A DNA stretch of 64,000 bases from Shimia_B sp038525525 (GCA_038525525.1 JBCBHO010000001.1:620001-684000); one strand, 5' to 3'; shown: positions 16,742-24,660, numbered from the stretch's first letter. Made by a program: numbers and translations. Notes: generated from the sequence alone by a model not told the origin.

Positions 16742-17239
16742 TCAGCGCAGGCTCGCCAGCCAGGCCTCCGTCTCCGCCACGCCGCGCAAGCGCACCTTGG
16801 CCCGGGGGAAGGCCGCGAACTCCCGTGCCATGCGCGCCCGCCCGGAGCGCCACGTCCGCAAGATGAACCAGATGAAAGCCACCGTCTTGGCGTTGAACTG
16901 CTCCGGGCATCCCTCCGGCAGATCGGGCCGCATGCGCCCCCGGTAGCGCCAGGAGCGCGCGATCACCCGCCAGAGCCGAAGCCAGAGCCCCACGTCGATC
17001 CAGACGAGCATATCCGCCCGGGCGCGCCGCGAGGGCCACGTGGTCGAAAGCCCGCCCTCATTGATCCAGTCTTCCTCCTCCTCACGGGCCCGCACCATGG
17101 GGATCTTCTCCGCCATGGGCCGTGGGATCCAGTTCGCCTGCCAGTGGATGTGATCGAGATGCACGACCGGCAGCCCCGTGCGCGCGCCGAGCGCCCGTGC
17201 GAGCGTGGATTTGCCGGCGCCGGGCTGCCCGATGATCAT
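16742..17239 (-). CDS. P-loop kinase-like protein (adenylate kinase/FlaR type)
   Basis: A 165-residue protein starting directly with the Walker A motif IGQPGAGKSTLARALG. It continues with LPVVHLDHIHWQANWIPRP, a pattern found in small topology-modulation/adenylate-kinase-like ATPases. A later ADMLVWIDVGLWLRLWRV is the Walker B region. It probably phosphorylates a small molecule; the substrate is unknown. The ATG is chosen because GAGG formed by the acetyltransferase stop lies six bases upstream; a GTG one codon earlier is possible. It is co-oriented and almost contiguous with the acetyltransferase. Confidence 0.75.
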   Translation of the reverse strand: MIIGQPGAGKSTLARALGARTGLPVVHLDHIHWQANWIPRPMAEKIPMVRAREEEEDWINEGGLSTTWPSRRARADMLVWIDVGLWLRLWRVIARSWRYRGRMRPDLPEGCPEQFNAKTVAFIWFILRTWRSGRARMAREFAAFPRAKVRLRGVAETEAWLASLR

Positions 17240-17247
17240 CACCCGCC

Positions 17248-17733
17248 TCACAGCGCGCGCTGCATCCGCATGGCCGGGAAATCGATGGCCCCTTGCAGCT
17301 GGACGATCATGGGCTCCACCTTCTCGAAGCCCACCGCCTCGTAGAACGGCACCGCCGTGAGCGTGGCCCAGCATTCCAGCGCGTGGAGCCCGGCGCCCCG
17401 CGCCTCTGCGAACGTATGCGCCATGAGCGCGCGCCCGATCCCGCGCCGCAGGTGCCGGTCATCGGTGACGACGTGGCGAATGTCCCCCCAGCGCGCCCGC
17501 CGCCGATTGATGGTGAAGCCCCCTGCCCCGAGGACGGCGCCGTTTTCCTCGGCGAGGTAGTATGTGCCCGAGGCCATCAGCGAGGGGCGCGCCCGGGTCA
17601 TCGCCGGGATCGCGGCCACGAGCACCGAGGGCGGGTAATCGGCCTTCAGGAGCCGGGGATAAGAGCGCTGGAGAAGCGCGTCGACGGCGGCCGTATCGGC
17701 GGGCGTGGCCGGGCGGATCGTAAGCTCAGGCAT
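17248..17733 (-). CDS. GNAT family N-acetyltransferase
   Basis: A 161-residue acetyltransferase. The N-terminus LTIRPATPADTAAVDALL and the acetyl-CoA loop RRGIGRALMAHTF (about residue 104), followed by FYEAVGFEKVEP, are standard for the fold. The acceptor is unknown. The start at MPELTIRP is taken because it is where the fold begins. A possible 73-residue reading frame overlaps its start by eight bases. Confidence 0.8.
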   Translation of the reverse strand: MPELTIRPATPADTAAVDALLQRSYPRLLKADYPPSVLVAAIPAMTRARPSLMASGTYYLAEENGAVLGAGGFTINRRRARWGDIRHVVTDDRHLRRGIGRALMAHTFAEARGAGLHALECWATLTAVPFYEAVGFEKVEPMIVQLQGAIDFPAMRMQRAL

Positions 17734-17947
17734 CGGAGGCCCGGCCTGCTCTCTTGGCGACCCCTGCCTGCCCGCCAGTGGACACCGACCGCGCCGCGGC
17801 AGGGCCGTCCCGGTCATGGCGCTGCAGCACAGAGGGGCCGATCTGCGCCTCCGACGGATCGACGTGGATGGGACGCTCGTCAGAAAAAGCGGCGCGCACC
17901 GCCGTGTCACAGGCGGCACTCTCATGAATTTCGCATGTCTCGATCAT
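17726..17947 (-). CDS. Possible small hypothetical protein
   Basis: A 73-residue frame beginning MIETCEIHESAACDT. AGGGA lies eight bases before the ATG and the stop overlaps the acetyltransferase start by eight bases, both of which favour a real gene. It sits just after the rpmG terminator, so it would need its own promoter. I recognise no domain, and the Arg/Ala/Gly-rich tail looks like chance coding. Treat as tentative. Confidence 0.3.
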   Translation of the reverse strand: MIETCEIHESAACDTAVRAAFSDERPIHVDPSEAQIGPSVLQRHDRDGPAAARSVSTGGQAGVAKRAGRASDA

Positions 17948-17964
17948 GGGCGATCCCTTGAAAC

Positions 17965-17996
17965 GAAAAAAGCCGCGCTTCGAAGCGCGGCTCTTT
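17965..17996 (-). terminator. rpmG terminator
   Basis: A perfect 22-base palindrome with half-site AGCCGCGCTTC (17971-17992), followed on the minus strand by a T-run. It lies about 20 bases after the rpmG stop. Confidence 0.85.
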
Positions 17997-18016
17997 CAGG
18001 GTCATCCAAGTCAGGC

Positions 18017-18184
18017 TTACTTGATCTTGCCTTCCTTGTACTCGACGTGCTTGCGCGCGACGGGGTCGTACTTCTTGATCACCATCTTCTCGGTCATGGT
18101 ACGTGCGTTCTTCTTCGTCACATAGAAGTGGCCCGTGCCCGCGGTGCTGTTGAGCCGGATCTTGATCGTGGTGGGCTTCGCCAT
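18017..18184 (-). CDS. rpmG: 50S ribosomal protein L33
   Basis: A 55-residue protein, the usual length for alphaproteobacterial L33. It reads MAKPTTIKIRLNSTAGTGHF from the start and ends with RKHVEYKEGKIK, with FYVTKKNARTMTEKM in the middle. It lacks the zinc-binding cysteines, so it is the cysteine-free form. AGGAGA lies about nine bases before the ATG and a strong terminator follows. It is part of the large ribosomal subunit near the tRNA E site. Confidence 0.95.
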   Translation of the reverse strand: MAKPTTIKIRLNSTAGTGHFYVTKKNARTMTEKMVIKKYDPVARKHVEYKEGKIK

Positions 18185-18297
18185 CGTGTCGTCTCCTCGT
18201 CAGGCCCTTTGAGCCTGGTGCAATCTGAGTGCTGCCTTCTATCCGCTCGAGCGGCCAAGTCAACAGCGAAGCGCCACGTCACATCGAAACGGCTGAA

Positions 18298-18333
18298 GCC
18301 CCTTCCAAGGGGCAAAAAGCCCTTCGAAGGCCG
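18298..18333 (-). terminator. rnpB terminator region
   Basis: On the minus strand GCCTTCGAAGGGC (five pairs with one wobble) is followed by TTTTT, then a second hairpin GCCCCTT/AAGGGGC. The pair lies immediately after the RNase P RNA 3' end. Confidence 0.6.
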
Positions 18334-18337
18334 TTTT

Positions 18338-18698
18338 GCGCGGGTGGCCTATAAGCCGGATTCTGTCCCCCGCGCTCGCGCGCGGATAGATGACCATTCC
18401 TCTGGGATGCCTGTTGCCAGACATCTCTAGCTGCCTACCCGGATCCCAGGCCGAGGCGGCCGGCGGGATCCCTATTCGGCATTGCTCCCGGTGGGGCTTG
18501 CCATGCCCGCGCTGTTGCCAGCCCGGCGGTGGGCTCTTACCCCACCGTTTCACCCTGACCCGGCATGCCGGGCGGTCTGATTTCTGTGGCGCTTTCCCTG
18601 GGGTTTCCCCCGCCGGGCGTTACCCGGCACCGTCGCCTCGTGGAGTCCGGACTTTCCTAGAGGCGCATGCCCCTCGGCCATCCGGCCACCCGCGCGCC
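18338..18698 (-). ncRNA. rnpB: RNase P RNA (bacterial type A)
   Basis: The catalytic RNA of RNase P, which matures tRNA 5' ends. On the minus strand the conserved P4/CR-I block GGAAAGTCCGGACTCCACGA appears about 40 bases from the 5' end. CAGAAATCAGACCGCC, GGTAAGAGCCCACCG and GAGGAATGGTCATC follow in order. The 3' block ACAGAATCCGGCTTATAGG is near the end, and GGGTGGCC/GGCCACCC closes helix P1. The ends are estimated from P1 and from the upstream -10 element. Confidence 0.95.
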
Positions 18699-18703
18699 CC
18701 GCG

Positions 18704-18731
18704 CTTAAGCGGGCCGGCGCGTCCGCGCAAG
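18704..18731 (-). promoter_or_regulatory. Candidate rnpB promoter inside the ampD 3' end
   Basis: On the minus strand CTTGCG, 16 bases, then CTTAAG. The -10 overlaps the ampD stop codon and is placed about seven bases before the estimated RNA 5' end. Confidence 0.35.
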
Positions 18732-19193
18732 ACCCAGCGCCGCGAGCCGTGACCAGTCGAAATGCGCGCCGGGATCGATCTTGCGCCCCGGCGCCATGTC
18801 CGAATGGCCAATGACGCCGTCCGCCGTGATGCCCCAGCGCGCCATGATCCCGGGCAAGAGCGCCTCGAGCGTCGCCATCAGCGGCGCCGCGTAGGGCGCG
18901 TGACCGTCATTGACCATCTCGATCCCGATGGAGCGGGAATTGATGTCCTCCTGTTCCTGCCAGCTGCCCGCGCCCGCATGCCAGGCGCGCATCTCCTCGG
19001 CCACGAGCTGCCAGAGCGTCCCGTCCTCGCCGATCACGTAATGCGCCGAGACCTCATGCGCGGGGTCGCACAGCCGCTCTAGCGCAGCGCTTGCGGGCGT
19101 CATGGCCGTGTAGTGCAGGACGATCAGGTGCGGCGTGAGCCCATCCCGGCGCGGCCCGAAATTGGGCGACGGGTGCCAGAGGGGCGCGCTCAG
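18705..19193 (-). CDS. ampD: AmpD-type N-acetylmuramoyl-L-alanine amidase
   Basis: A 162-residue zinc amidase that recycles anhydro-muropeptides in the cytoplasm. HPSPNFGPRRDGLTPHLIVL leads into HYTAM, whose His is a zinc ligand, and the C-terminal half has IGHSDMAPGRKIDPG with the other ligands. The first ATG in frame (19103) would delete the HYTA motif, so it cannot be the start. No ATG, GTG or TTG exists in frame upstream for at least 25 codons. The best start is CTG at 19193, which overlaps the stop of the upstream lipoprotein gene (CTGA) with GGTGGG just before it. Confidence 0.8.
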   Translation of the reverse strand: MSAPLWHPSPNFGPRRDGLTPHLIVLHYTAMTPASAALERLCDPAHEVSAHYVIGEDGTLWQLVAEEMRAWHAGAGSWQEQEDINSRSIGIEMVNDGHAPYAAPLMATLEALLPGIMARWGITADGVIGHSDMAPGRKIDPGAHFDWSRLAALGLARTRRPA

Positions 19194-19840
19194 TTGCCCA
19201 CCACGCGGAAGGGCGCGGGATCCCAGGCGCAGGCGAAGCCGTCGCCGTCGGGATCGAGATTGCGCCGGTCGCGTTCTGGGCCGCCGGCAGCGAGGAAGGT
19301 CTGTTGTGCGATGTCTGCGCTGGGGAATTCGGCGCAGTTGCGCAAGTGCCGGTTGCGATTGGAGAGCCCCGAACGGCGGTAGAGCGATTGCCCCACGCTG
19401 TTCGTCGTTCGCAGCGCGTATTCCACGATATTTGGCCCCGCGCCCGTGCGCGACGGCAGTGCCGTCGGCGCCACGACCTCGAAGGCCGCGCGGTTGGCCG
19501 CGATGCGCGCGGCGTCGCTCTCGATCGTTTCTCGTTCCGAGACAGCATCGAAATTCTGCTCGTCAGAGATGCCTGTGGGCGCGCGGTCAGTGGCCTCTGG
19601 CGCGGTCGCGGCCGCCGCGGCGGTATCACCAAGAGCGGGGTCATTTGCCGTGGGCGGCGGCGGCGAAGGCACATTCGTCACCCCGTCCTGGCTGATCGAG
19701 CGGCGCAGCGCGGCGTCGCGCGCCGCCTGGGCGGCGAGAAACTCGTCAGGTCTGCCGAAGCCCACGCCCGAACCCGAATCAGGAACGGTTGGGGCACAGG
19801 CCGCCAGGGCCAAGAAACCGATGATCACTGCTCCACGCAT
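19190..19840 (-). CDS. Excalibur-domain lipoprotein
   Basis: A 216-residue predicted lipoprotein. A short hydrophobic signal ends with the lipobox LALAAC (Cys15). A Pro/Ala-rich low-complexity region follows (about 45-85). The C-terminal 50 residues carry LRNCAEFPSADIAQQTFLA then NLDPDGDGFACAWDPAP, the Cys-and-DxDxDG pattern of the Excalibur calcium-binding domain. The chosen ATG has GAGAGG five bases upstream. Its stop overlaps the apparent CTG start of ampD, so a cell-wall-related role is possible but not shown. Confidence 0.75.
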   Translation of the reverse strand: MRGAVIIGFLALAACAPTVPDSGSGVGFGRPDEFLAAQAARDAALRRSISQDGVTNVPSPPPPTANDPALGDTAAAAATAPEATDRAPTGISDEQNFDAVSERETIESDAARIAANRAAFEVVAPTALPSRTGAGPNIVEYALRTTNSVGQSLYRRSGLSNRNRHLRNCAEFPSADIAQQTFLAAGGPERDRRNLDPDGDGFACAWDPAPFRVVGN

Positions 19841-19946
19841 GGGACCTCTCGCGCTTTGATGCGTCATACAAGCTCGCAACAGGTCATGCCAGTGCGACGG
19901 GCCGTGCCAGTGCAACGGGCCGCCCACCCGCCGACCACGGGCGCCG

Positions 19947-21431
19947 CTACCACCACCGCGCTGGCGTGGCGGAGAAGCCCGCCGCCCGCTCGAGCGCGAA
20001 GGCGGTGTTGAGCAGATCGCCCTCTTCCCAAGGCCGCCCGATAAGCTGAAGCCCAAGCGGCAGCCCCGCGCCATCGAGACCCGCGGGGACGGAGATGCCC
20101 GGCAGGCCCGCGAGGTTCACCGTCACGGTGAAGACATCGTTAAGATACATTTCCACCGGATCGTCGAACGTCTTGCCGAGCTCGAAGGCCGCCGACGGCG
20201 TGGCCGGCGTCAAGATCGCGTCCACGCCCGCGGCGAAGACATCGTCGAAGTCCTTCTTGATCAGCGCGCGCACCTTCCGTGCGCGGTTGTAGTAGGCGTC
20301 GTAGAACCCGGCGGAGAGCACATAGGTCCCCACCATCACGCGGCGCTGGACCTCCGCGCCGAAGCCCTCGGCGCGCGTTTTCTCGTACATCTCGGTGATG
20401 CCGTCGCCCTGGTCGAGCTTGGCGCGATGGCCAAAACGCACCCCGTCATAGCGCGCTAGGTTCGAGGAGGCCTCCGCTGGCGCGATCACGTAATAGGCCG
20501 GCAGCGCGTATTTCGTGTGCGGCAGGGAAATGTCGCGGATCACGGCGCCCGCATCCTCGAGCATCGCGCGGCCCTCGGCCCAGAGCGCCTCGATCTCGGC
20601 GGGCATGCCCTCCATGCGGTATTCCTTGGGGATGCCGATCACCTTGCCCTTGATGTCCCCAGTAAGCGCAGCCTCGAAATCGGGCACGGGCAGATCCGCA
20701 GAGGTCGAGTCCTTTTCATCGTGCCCTGCCATGGCGCCCAGCATGATCGCGCAATCGCGCACGGAGCGCGCCATGGGCCCCGCCTGATCGAGGGAGGAGG
20801 CGAAGGCCACGATCCCCCAGCGCGACACGCGGCCATAGGTGGGTTTGAGGCCGGTGATGCCCGTGAATGCCGCGGGCTGGCGGATCGAGCCGCCGGTATC
20901 GGTGCCCGTGGCGCCGAGGCAGAGCCCGCCAGCCACGGCCGCCGCCGAGCCGCCGGAGGAGCCGCCGGGCGTGAGCGCGGCACCCGAATTGCCCGCGCGC
21001 CACGGGTTGACGGCGTTGCCGTAGACGGAGGTCTCGTTCGAGCTGCCCATGGCGAATTCGTCCATGTTGAGCTTGCCCAGCATGACCGCGCCCGCGTCGA
21101 AGAGCTTGGACGTGACCGTGCTTTCGTATTCGGGCTTGAAGCCTTCGAGGATCTTGGAGGCTGCCTGGGAAGGGACACCCTTCGTGCAGAAGAGATCCTT
21201 GATCCCGAGGGGAATGCCGCACATGGCGGGCGCATCGCCCGCCGCGATGCGCGCATCCGCCGCCTTGGCCTTGGCCCGCGCGATCTCGGGCGTGTGGTGC
21301 ACGAAGGCGCCGAGCGCGCCCGCGGCCTCCGCTTCCCCGAGACAGGCCTCCGTGAGCTCCGCCGAGGTCACCTCGCCCGCGCGCAGCGCATCCCGCGCCG
21401 CCGCGATCGTCATCTTCGAAAGATCGCTCAT
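19947..21431 (-). CDS. gatA: Glutamyl-tRNA(Gln) amidotransferase subunit A
   Basis: A 494-residue amidase subunit of GatCAB, which converts Glu-tRNA(Gln) to Gln-tRNA(Gln). The Ser-cisSer-Lys triad is visible: Lys78 in GIPLGIKDLF, Ser158 in GGSSGGSAAAVAGG and Ser182 in GTDTGGSIRQPAAF. NMDEFAMGSSNETS is a family signature. The ATG overlaps the gatC stop (ATGA). gatB is not in the window. Confidence 0.97.
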   Translation of the reverse strand: MSDLSKMTIAAARDALRAGEVTSAELTEACLGEAEAAGALGAFVHHTPEIARAKAKAADARIAAGDAPAMCGIPLGIKDLFCTKGVPSQAASKILEGFKPEYESTVTSKLFDAGAVMLGKLNMDEFAMGSSNETSVYGNAVNPWRAGNSGAALTPGGSSGGSAAAVAGGLCLGATGTDTGGSIRQPAAFTGITGLKPTYGRVSRWGIVAFASSLDQAGPMARSVRDCAIMLGAMAGHDEKDSTSADLPVPDFEAALTGDIKGKVIGIPKEYRMEGMPAEIEALWAEGRAMLEDAGAVIRDISLPHTKYALPAYYVIAPAEASSNLARYDGVRFGHRAKLDQGDGITEMYEKTRAEGFGAEVQRRVMVGTYVLSAGFYDAYYNRARKVRALIKKDFDDVFAAGVDAILTPATPSAAFELGKTFDDPVEMYLNDVFTVTVNLAGLPGISVPAGLDGAGLPLGLQLIGRPWEEGDLLNTAFALERAAGFSATPARWW

Positions 21432-21715
21432 TCCACCACCTTGGGCACGGCAAAAAAGCCCTCGCGCGCGTCAGGCGCGTTCTTCAGAACCGCCTCGGCC
21501 TGGCTGCCATCGGTGACGACATCCGCGCGGCGCTTGAGGCGCATCGGCGTGACGGAGACCATGGGCTCCACCCCGTCCACATCCACTTCAGAGAGCTGCT
21601 CGATGAAGCCGAGGATCGCGCTGAATTCATCCGCCAGCGCGGGCAGACGCTCCTCTTCCACGCGGATCCGCGCGAGCTTGGCGACCTTGGCCGCGGTGTC
21701 GGTATCGATGGCCAT
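21428..21715 (-). CDS. gatC: Glutamyl-tRNA(Gln) amidotransferase subunit C
   Basis: A 95-residue GatCAB subunit that wraps round GatA. The signature KVAKLARIRVEEE near the N-terminus and SVTPMRLKRRADVVTDG followed by REGFFAVPKVVE at the end fit the family. GGAGG lies seven bases upstream of the ATG. Longer upstream readings in the same frame run antisense through the ceramidase and UPF0173 genes and are not coding. Confidence 0.95.
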   Translation of the reverse strand: MAIDTDTAAKVAKLARIRVEEERLPALADEFSAILGFIEQLSEVDVDGVEPMVSVTPMRLKRRADVVTDGSQAEAVLKNAPDAREGFFAVPKVVE

Positions 21716-21744
21716 CACGTCCTCCGAAAGGGTCGATCCGCGTC

Positions 21745-22407
21745 CTAGCGGGCAGCCGCGGGATTGCCAACCATGTGGCGCCGATAAACCTCGATCATCC
21801 AGCCCAGCATGAGCCCGTTGAGGAGATGCCAGAGGAAATGCGAGCCGAGCGGGAAGGCCGCGCAGATGATCTCGTCCACCGATCGCACCGAGATCGAAAC
21901 CGACAGGAGAAGCGCGCCGAGGATCATCCCCCGCGCGGTTTGAGAGTTCTCCCGCGCCACAAGCGGGGCGAACAGCAGGAGGAGGATCGGCACCGTCCAG
22001 TAGAAATTCGAGATCGCAAAGAAGGGCAGCCGCTCGATGAGCGGGACGACGACGGCCGCAAAGGGCACGAAGGCCGCCGTGAGCAGGAGCGCTGCCCACC
22101 AGGGCCAATGCAAGAAGTGGAGCCCCACTGCGAAGAGGTAGAGCAGGATGAAAAGCCCGATGGGCACCACGTCCGCCGTGACCGCCCAGACCGTGGCATG
22201 GGTGTGGAAGAGGTAGGAGCCCACGCCGATCGCCGCGAGGATCGCGATGAGCATGTAGGCGATGGGTAGCCCCTCCCTTCGCACGCGCCGGAACATGATG
22301 AAGGCCGCGATGAGAAAGGCCGCGTTTGTCACCGCGTTCACCGGCTCTGCCCAGTAAGTGAAGTCCACCCGTTCGCAGTAGCCGTCGATCTGCTCCATCC
22401 AGTTCAT
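21745..22407 (-). CDS. Ceramidase-like (CREST superfamily) membrane protein
   Basis: A 220-residue protein with about seven membrane helices. The conserved residues of the alkaline ceramidase/CREST family are present: MNWMEQIDGYCER at the N-terminus, then SYLFHTHATVWAVTADVVP (about residue 84) and GSHFLWHLLNGLMLGW near the end. Those His, Ser and Asp residues form the metal site in characterised members. It may hydrolyse an amide-linked lipid; bacterial substrates are mostly unknown. GGGGAGG precedes the ATG. It is divergent from the UPF0173 hydrolase across 52 bp. Confidence 0.8.
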   Translation of the reverse strand: MNWMEQIDGYCERVDFTYWAEPVNAVTNAAFLIAAFIMFRRVRREGLPIAYMLIAILAAIGVGSYLFHTHATVWAVTADVVPIGLFILLYLFAVGLHFLHWPWWAALLLTAAFVPFAAVVVPLIERLPFFAISNFYWTVPILLLLFAPLVARENSQTARGMILGALLLSVSISVRSVDEIICAAFPLGSHFLWHLLNGLMLGWMIEVYRRHMVGNPAAAR

Positions 22408-22459
22408 TGCCGCAGGACCTCCCCGTGGTAGCGTTGCCCTGCAAGATAGGGAGGTTGAC

Positions 22460-23146
22460 ATGAAACTCACATGGCTGGGCCACGCCTCGTGGCGGCTCGA
22501 GATCGCCGGGGAGGTGATCCTCGTCGATCCCTGGCTCGACGGGAACCCGATGATGGAGGGTCAGGATGCCGCCGCCGCCACGGCGGGCGCCACGCATATT
22601 CTCGCCACCCACGGCCATTTCGACCATGTGAGCGGCCTCGCGGACGTGAGCGCCGCCACGGGCGCGCCGGTCTCGGGCATGGTCGAGCTGGTCAAGCATC
22701 TCGCCGGGGCCGGCGCCGTCGAAGGCCACGCCTACAACAAGGGTGGCACCATCGCGGTGGGCGATGTGCGCGTCGCCATGGTGCCCGCCTCCCACTCCTC
22801 GACGATCGGGGCGAAGGGCTTCTACGCGGGGGACCCCACGGGCTTCATGGTCACCGGCGAGGGCAGGACTCTCTACTTTTCCGGCGACACCACGATCATG
22901 GCCGACATGGCGTGGATGGGCGATTTCTACAAACCCGAGATCGGCATCCTCTGCGCGGGTGGCTACTACACGATGGGCATGGAAGAGGCCGCCTACGCGG
23001 CAAAGACGTATTTCAAGTTCAAGACGGTGATCCCGCAGCACTACCGCACCTTCCCCGCCCTCGCCCAATCCGCAGCCCCGCTCAAGGGCGCCCTCCCGGG
23101 CGTCGACGTGCGGGAGCCCGAGGTGATGGTCCCGCTCGACCTCTGA
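22460..23146 (+). CDS. UPF0173 metal-dependent hydrolase (MBL fold)
   Basis: A 228-residue beta-lactamase-fold hydrolase. KLTWLGHASWRLE at the start, THGHFDHVSGL with the dinuclear metal residues (about 53-63), LYFSGDTTIMADM and VIPQHYRTFP are the UPF0173 signatures. The substrate is unknown. GGGAGG precedes the ATG. It converges on tadA across a repeat-filled 229-bp gap. Confidence 0.88.
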   Translation: MKLTWLGHASWRLEIAGEVILVDPWLDGNPMMEGQDAAAATAGATHILATHGHFDHVSGLADVSAATGAPVSGMVELVKHLAGAGAVEGHAYNKGGTIAVGDVRVAMVPASHSSTIGAKGFYAGDPTGFMVTGEGRTLYFSGDTTIMADMAWMGDFYKPEIGILCAGGYYTMGMEEAAYAAKTYFKFKTVIPQHYRTFPALAQSAAPLKGALPGVDVREPEVMVPLDL

Positions 23147-23205
23147 GGGCGGCCGCTTCGCTGCTTCCCCCGCGCCCCACACGCATGTGGCAGCGCGCGG
23201 GGCGG

Positions 23206-23245
23206 CAGGGGACCCTCCGGGGGAGGTACGAGGCACAAAGAAGCC
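23206..23245 (-). repeat. Dispersed intergenic repeat, copy B-left
   Basis: On the minus strand this reads GGCTTCTTTGTGCCTCGTACC, given here as GGCTTCTTTGTGC and CTCGTACC, then the CCTCC-CCC-GGAGG hairpin. Its core is inverted relative to copy B-right and matches it in 21 of 23 positions. Confidence 0.7.
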
Positions 23246-23280
23246 TGACCCCCGCGCCGCCGCGCGCGCCCCGCATGCCT

Positions 23281-23299
23281 CGGGTACGCCGGGTACCCG
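23281..23299. repeat. Hairpin between inverted repeat copies
   Basis: CGGGTAC-GCCGG-GTACCCG, a perfect 7-bp stem, lies near the middle of the 76 bases separating the two inverted repeat cores. Confidence 0.6.
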
Positions 23300-23321
23300 T
23301 GACGACTTTCTCCCAATTCCC

Positions 23322-23368
23322 GGTTTCTTTGTGCCCCGTACCTCGGGGGAGTGGGGGCTGGCCCCCAC
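23322..23368 (+). repeat. Dispersed intergenic repeat, copy B-right
   Basis: GGTTTCTTTGTGC and CCCGTACCTCG are followed by GGGGA and the hairpin GTGGGGGC-TG-GCCCCCAC, nearly identical to copy A. It ends eight bases before the tadA stop, so it may also terminate transcription from both convergent genes. Confidence 0.7.
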
Positions 23369-23375
23369 GCCATGC

Positions 23376-23840
23376 CTATCGGCGCGCGCCGAAAAACTCC
23401 CTGAGCAGCGCCGAGGCCTCTGCAGCCAGGATCCCGTCATAGATCTCCGGCACGTGATGCGCCTGCGGATGGGAAAAGACCCGCGGCCCCTGCTCGACGC
23501 CGCCGGATTTCGGATCCGAGGCCCCGTAATGGAGCCGCGCGATCCGTGCCGCGGAGATGGCCGCGGCGCACATCGGGCATGGTTCGAGCGTCACGTGGAG
23601 CTCCGTCCCCAGCAGCCGCTCGGCGCCCAGCGCGGCGCAGGCGGTGCGTATTGCGTCGATCTCGGCATGAGCCGTCGGGTCCCGGCGCTCGCGCATCCGG
23701 TTGCGCGCCTCCGCGAGGATCGCGCCGTCCGGGCCCACGAGCACGGCGCCCACGGGCACCTCGCCCGCCTCCGCGGCGGCGCGCGCCAGCTCCAACGCCC
23801 GGCGCATATGGGGAAAGCGTTCCATCCCTTCGCATCGCAT
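23376..23840 (-). CDS. tadA: tRNA adenosine(34) deaminase
   Basis: A 154-residue zinc deaminase that makes inosine at the wobble base of tRNA-Arg(ACG). The zinc site is HAEIDAIRTAC (His ligand and catalytic Glu, about residue 59) and LEPCPMCAAAI (about 86-97). YGASDPKSGG and the C-terminal LREFF match TadA. Two starts are plausible: ATG at 23840, used here, and ATG at 23825. Confidence 0.92.
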   Translation of the reverse strand: MRCEGMERFPHMRRALELARAAAEAGEVPVGAVLVGPDGAILAEARNRMRERRDPTAHAEIDAIRTACAALGAERLLGTELHVTLEPCPMCAAAISAARIARLHYGASDPKSGGVEQGPRVFSHPQAHHVPEIYDGILAAEASALLREFFGARR

Positions 23841-23880
23841 CGCCCTTGGCGCGGGGCAAGGGGTGCGCTAGGCCCGCGCC

Positions 23881-24660
23881 ATGGCAGAGACGGCAAAACC
23901 CGGCGACAGGATCGCCAAGGTGCTCGCCCGCGCGGGCGTGGCCTCGCGCCGCGGCGCGGAGGAGATGATCGCGCGGGGCCGCGTGGCCGTGAACGGCGAG
24001 GTCCTCACCTCGCCCGCGCGCAACGTCACGGCCGCTGACAGGATTACCGTGGACGGCCAGCCCATCAGGGAGGCCGAGCCCGCGCGGCTCTGGCTCTATC
24101 ACAAGCCACCGGGCCTCGTGACGACCGAGCGCGATGAGAAGGGCCGCGACACGGTCTTTGCCAACCTGCCCGCGCATCTGCCCCGGGTGATGAGCGTGGG
24201 CCGCCTCGATCTCAATTCCGAGGGACTGCTGCTTCTGACAAACGACGGCGAGCTCAAGCGCAAGCTCGAGCTGCCGTCGACGGGCTGGCTGCGCCGCTAC
24301 CGCGTCCGCGTGAATGGCAGCCCCAAGGACGAGACCCTCGAGCCGCTGCGCATGGGCCTCGCGGTGGACGGTGAGCGCTTCCAGCCCATGCAGGTCACGC
24401 TCGACCGCCAGCAGGGCGCAAATGCCTGGCTCACCATCGCGCTGCGCGAGGGCAAGAACCGCGAGATCCGCCGGGCCGCCGAGGCGATCGGCCTCACCGT
24501 GAACCGCCTGATCCGGGTGAGCTACGGGCCCTTTCAGCTGCGCGAGCTGAAGGCGGGGGAGGTGGAGGAGGTGCGCCAGCGCGTCCTCGCCGACCAGATG
24601 GGATGGTCCACGAAGCCCAAGCTTCAGCCGCGCCGCCGCAGACAAGGCCCGCGCGGCTAG
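23881..24660 (+). CDS. RsuA/RluB-family pseudouridine synthase
   Basis: A 259-residue RNA-modifying enzyme. The N-terminal S4 RNA-binding domain reads DRIAKVLARAGVASRRGAEE. The catalytic motif VGRLDLNSEGLLLLTNDGEL contains the conserved Asp (about residue 105), and REGKNREIRRAAEAIGL is a further family signature. The length and basic C-terminal tail favour RluB (23S rRNA) over RsuA, but the site is inferred. It is divergent from tadA across 40 bp and precedes the TerC cluster by 171 bp, in which I recognise no firm element. Confidence 0.87.
   Translation: MAETAKPGDRIAKVLARAGVASRRGAEEMIARGRVAVNGEVLTSPARNVTAADRITVDGQPIREAEPARLWLYHKPPGLVTTERDEKGRDTVFANLPAHLPRVMSVGRLDLNSEGLLLLTNDGELKRKLELPSTGWLRRYRVRVNGSPKDETLEPLRMGLAVDGERFQPMQVTLDRQQGANAWLTIALREGKNREIRRAAEAIGLTVNRLIRVSYGPFQLRELKAGEVEEVRQRVLADQMGWSTKPKLQPRRRRQGPRG

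Noticed and set aside
23147..23375. Insertion-sequence remnant
   Set aside because: There are inverted arms but no transposase fragment or target duplication; the same core recurs alone elsewhere, so a dispersed palindromic repeat explains it better.
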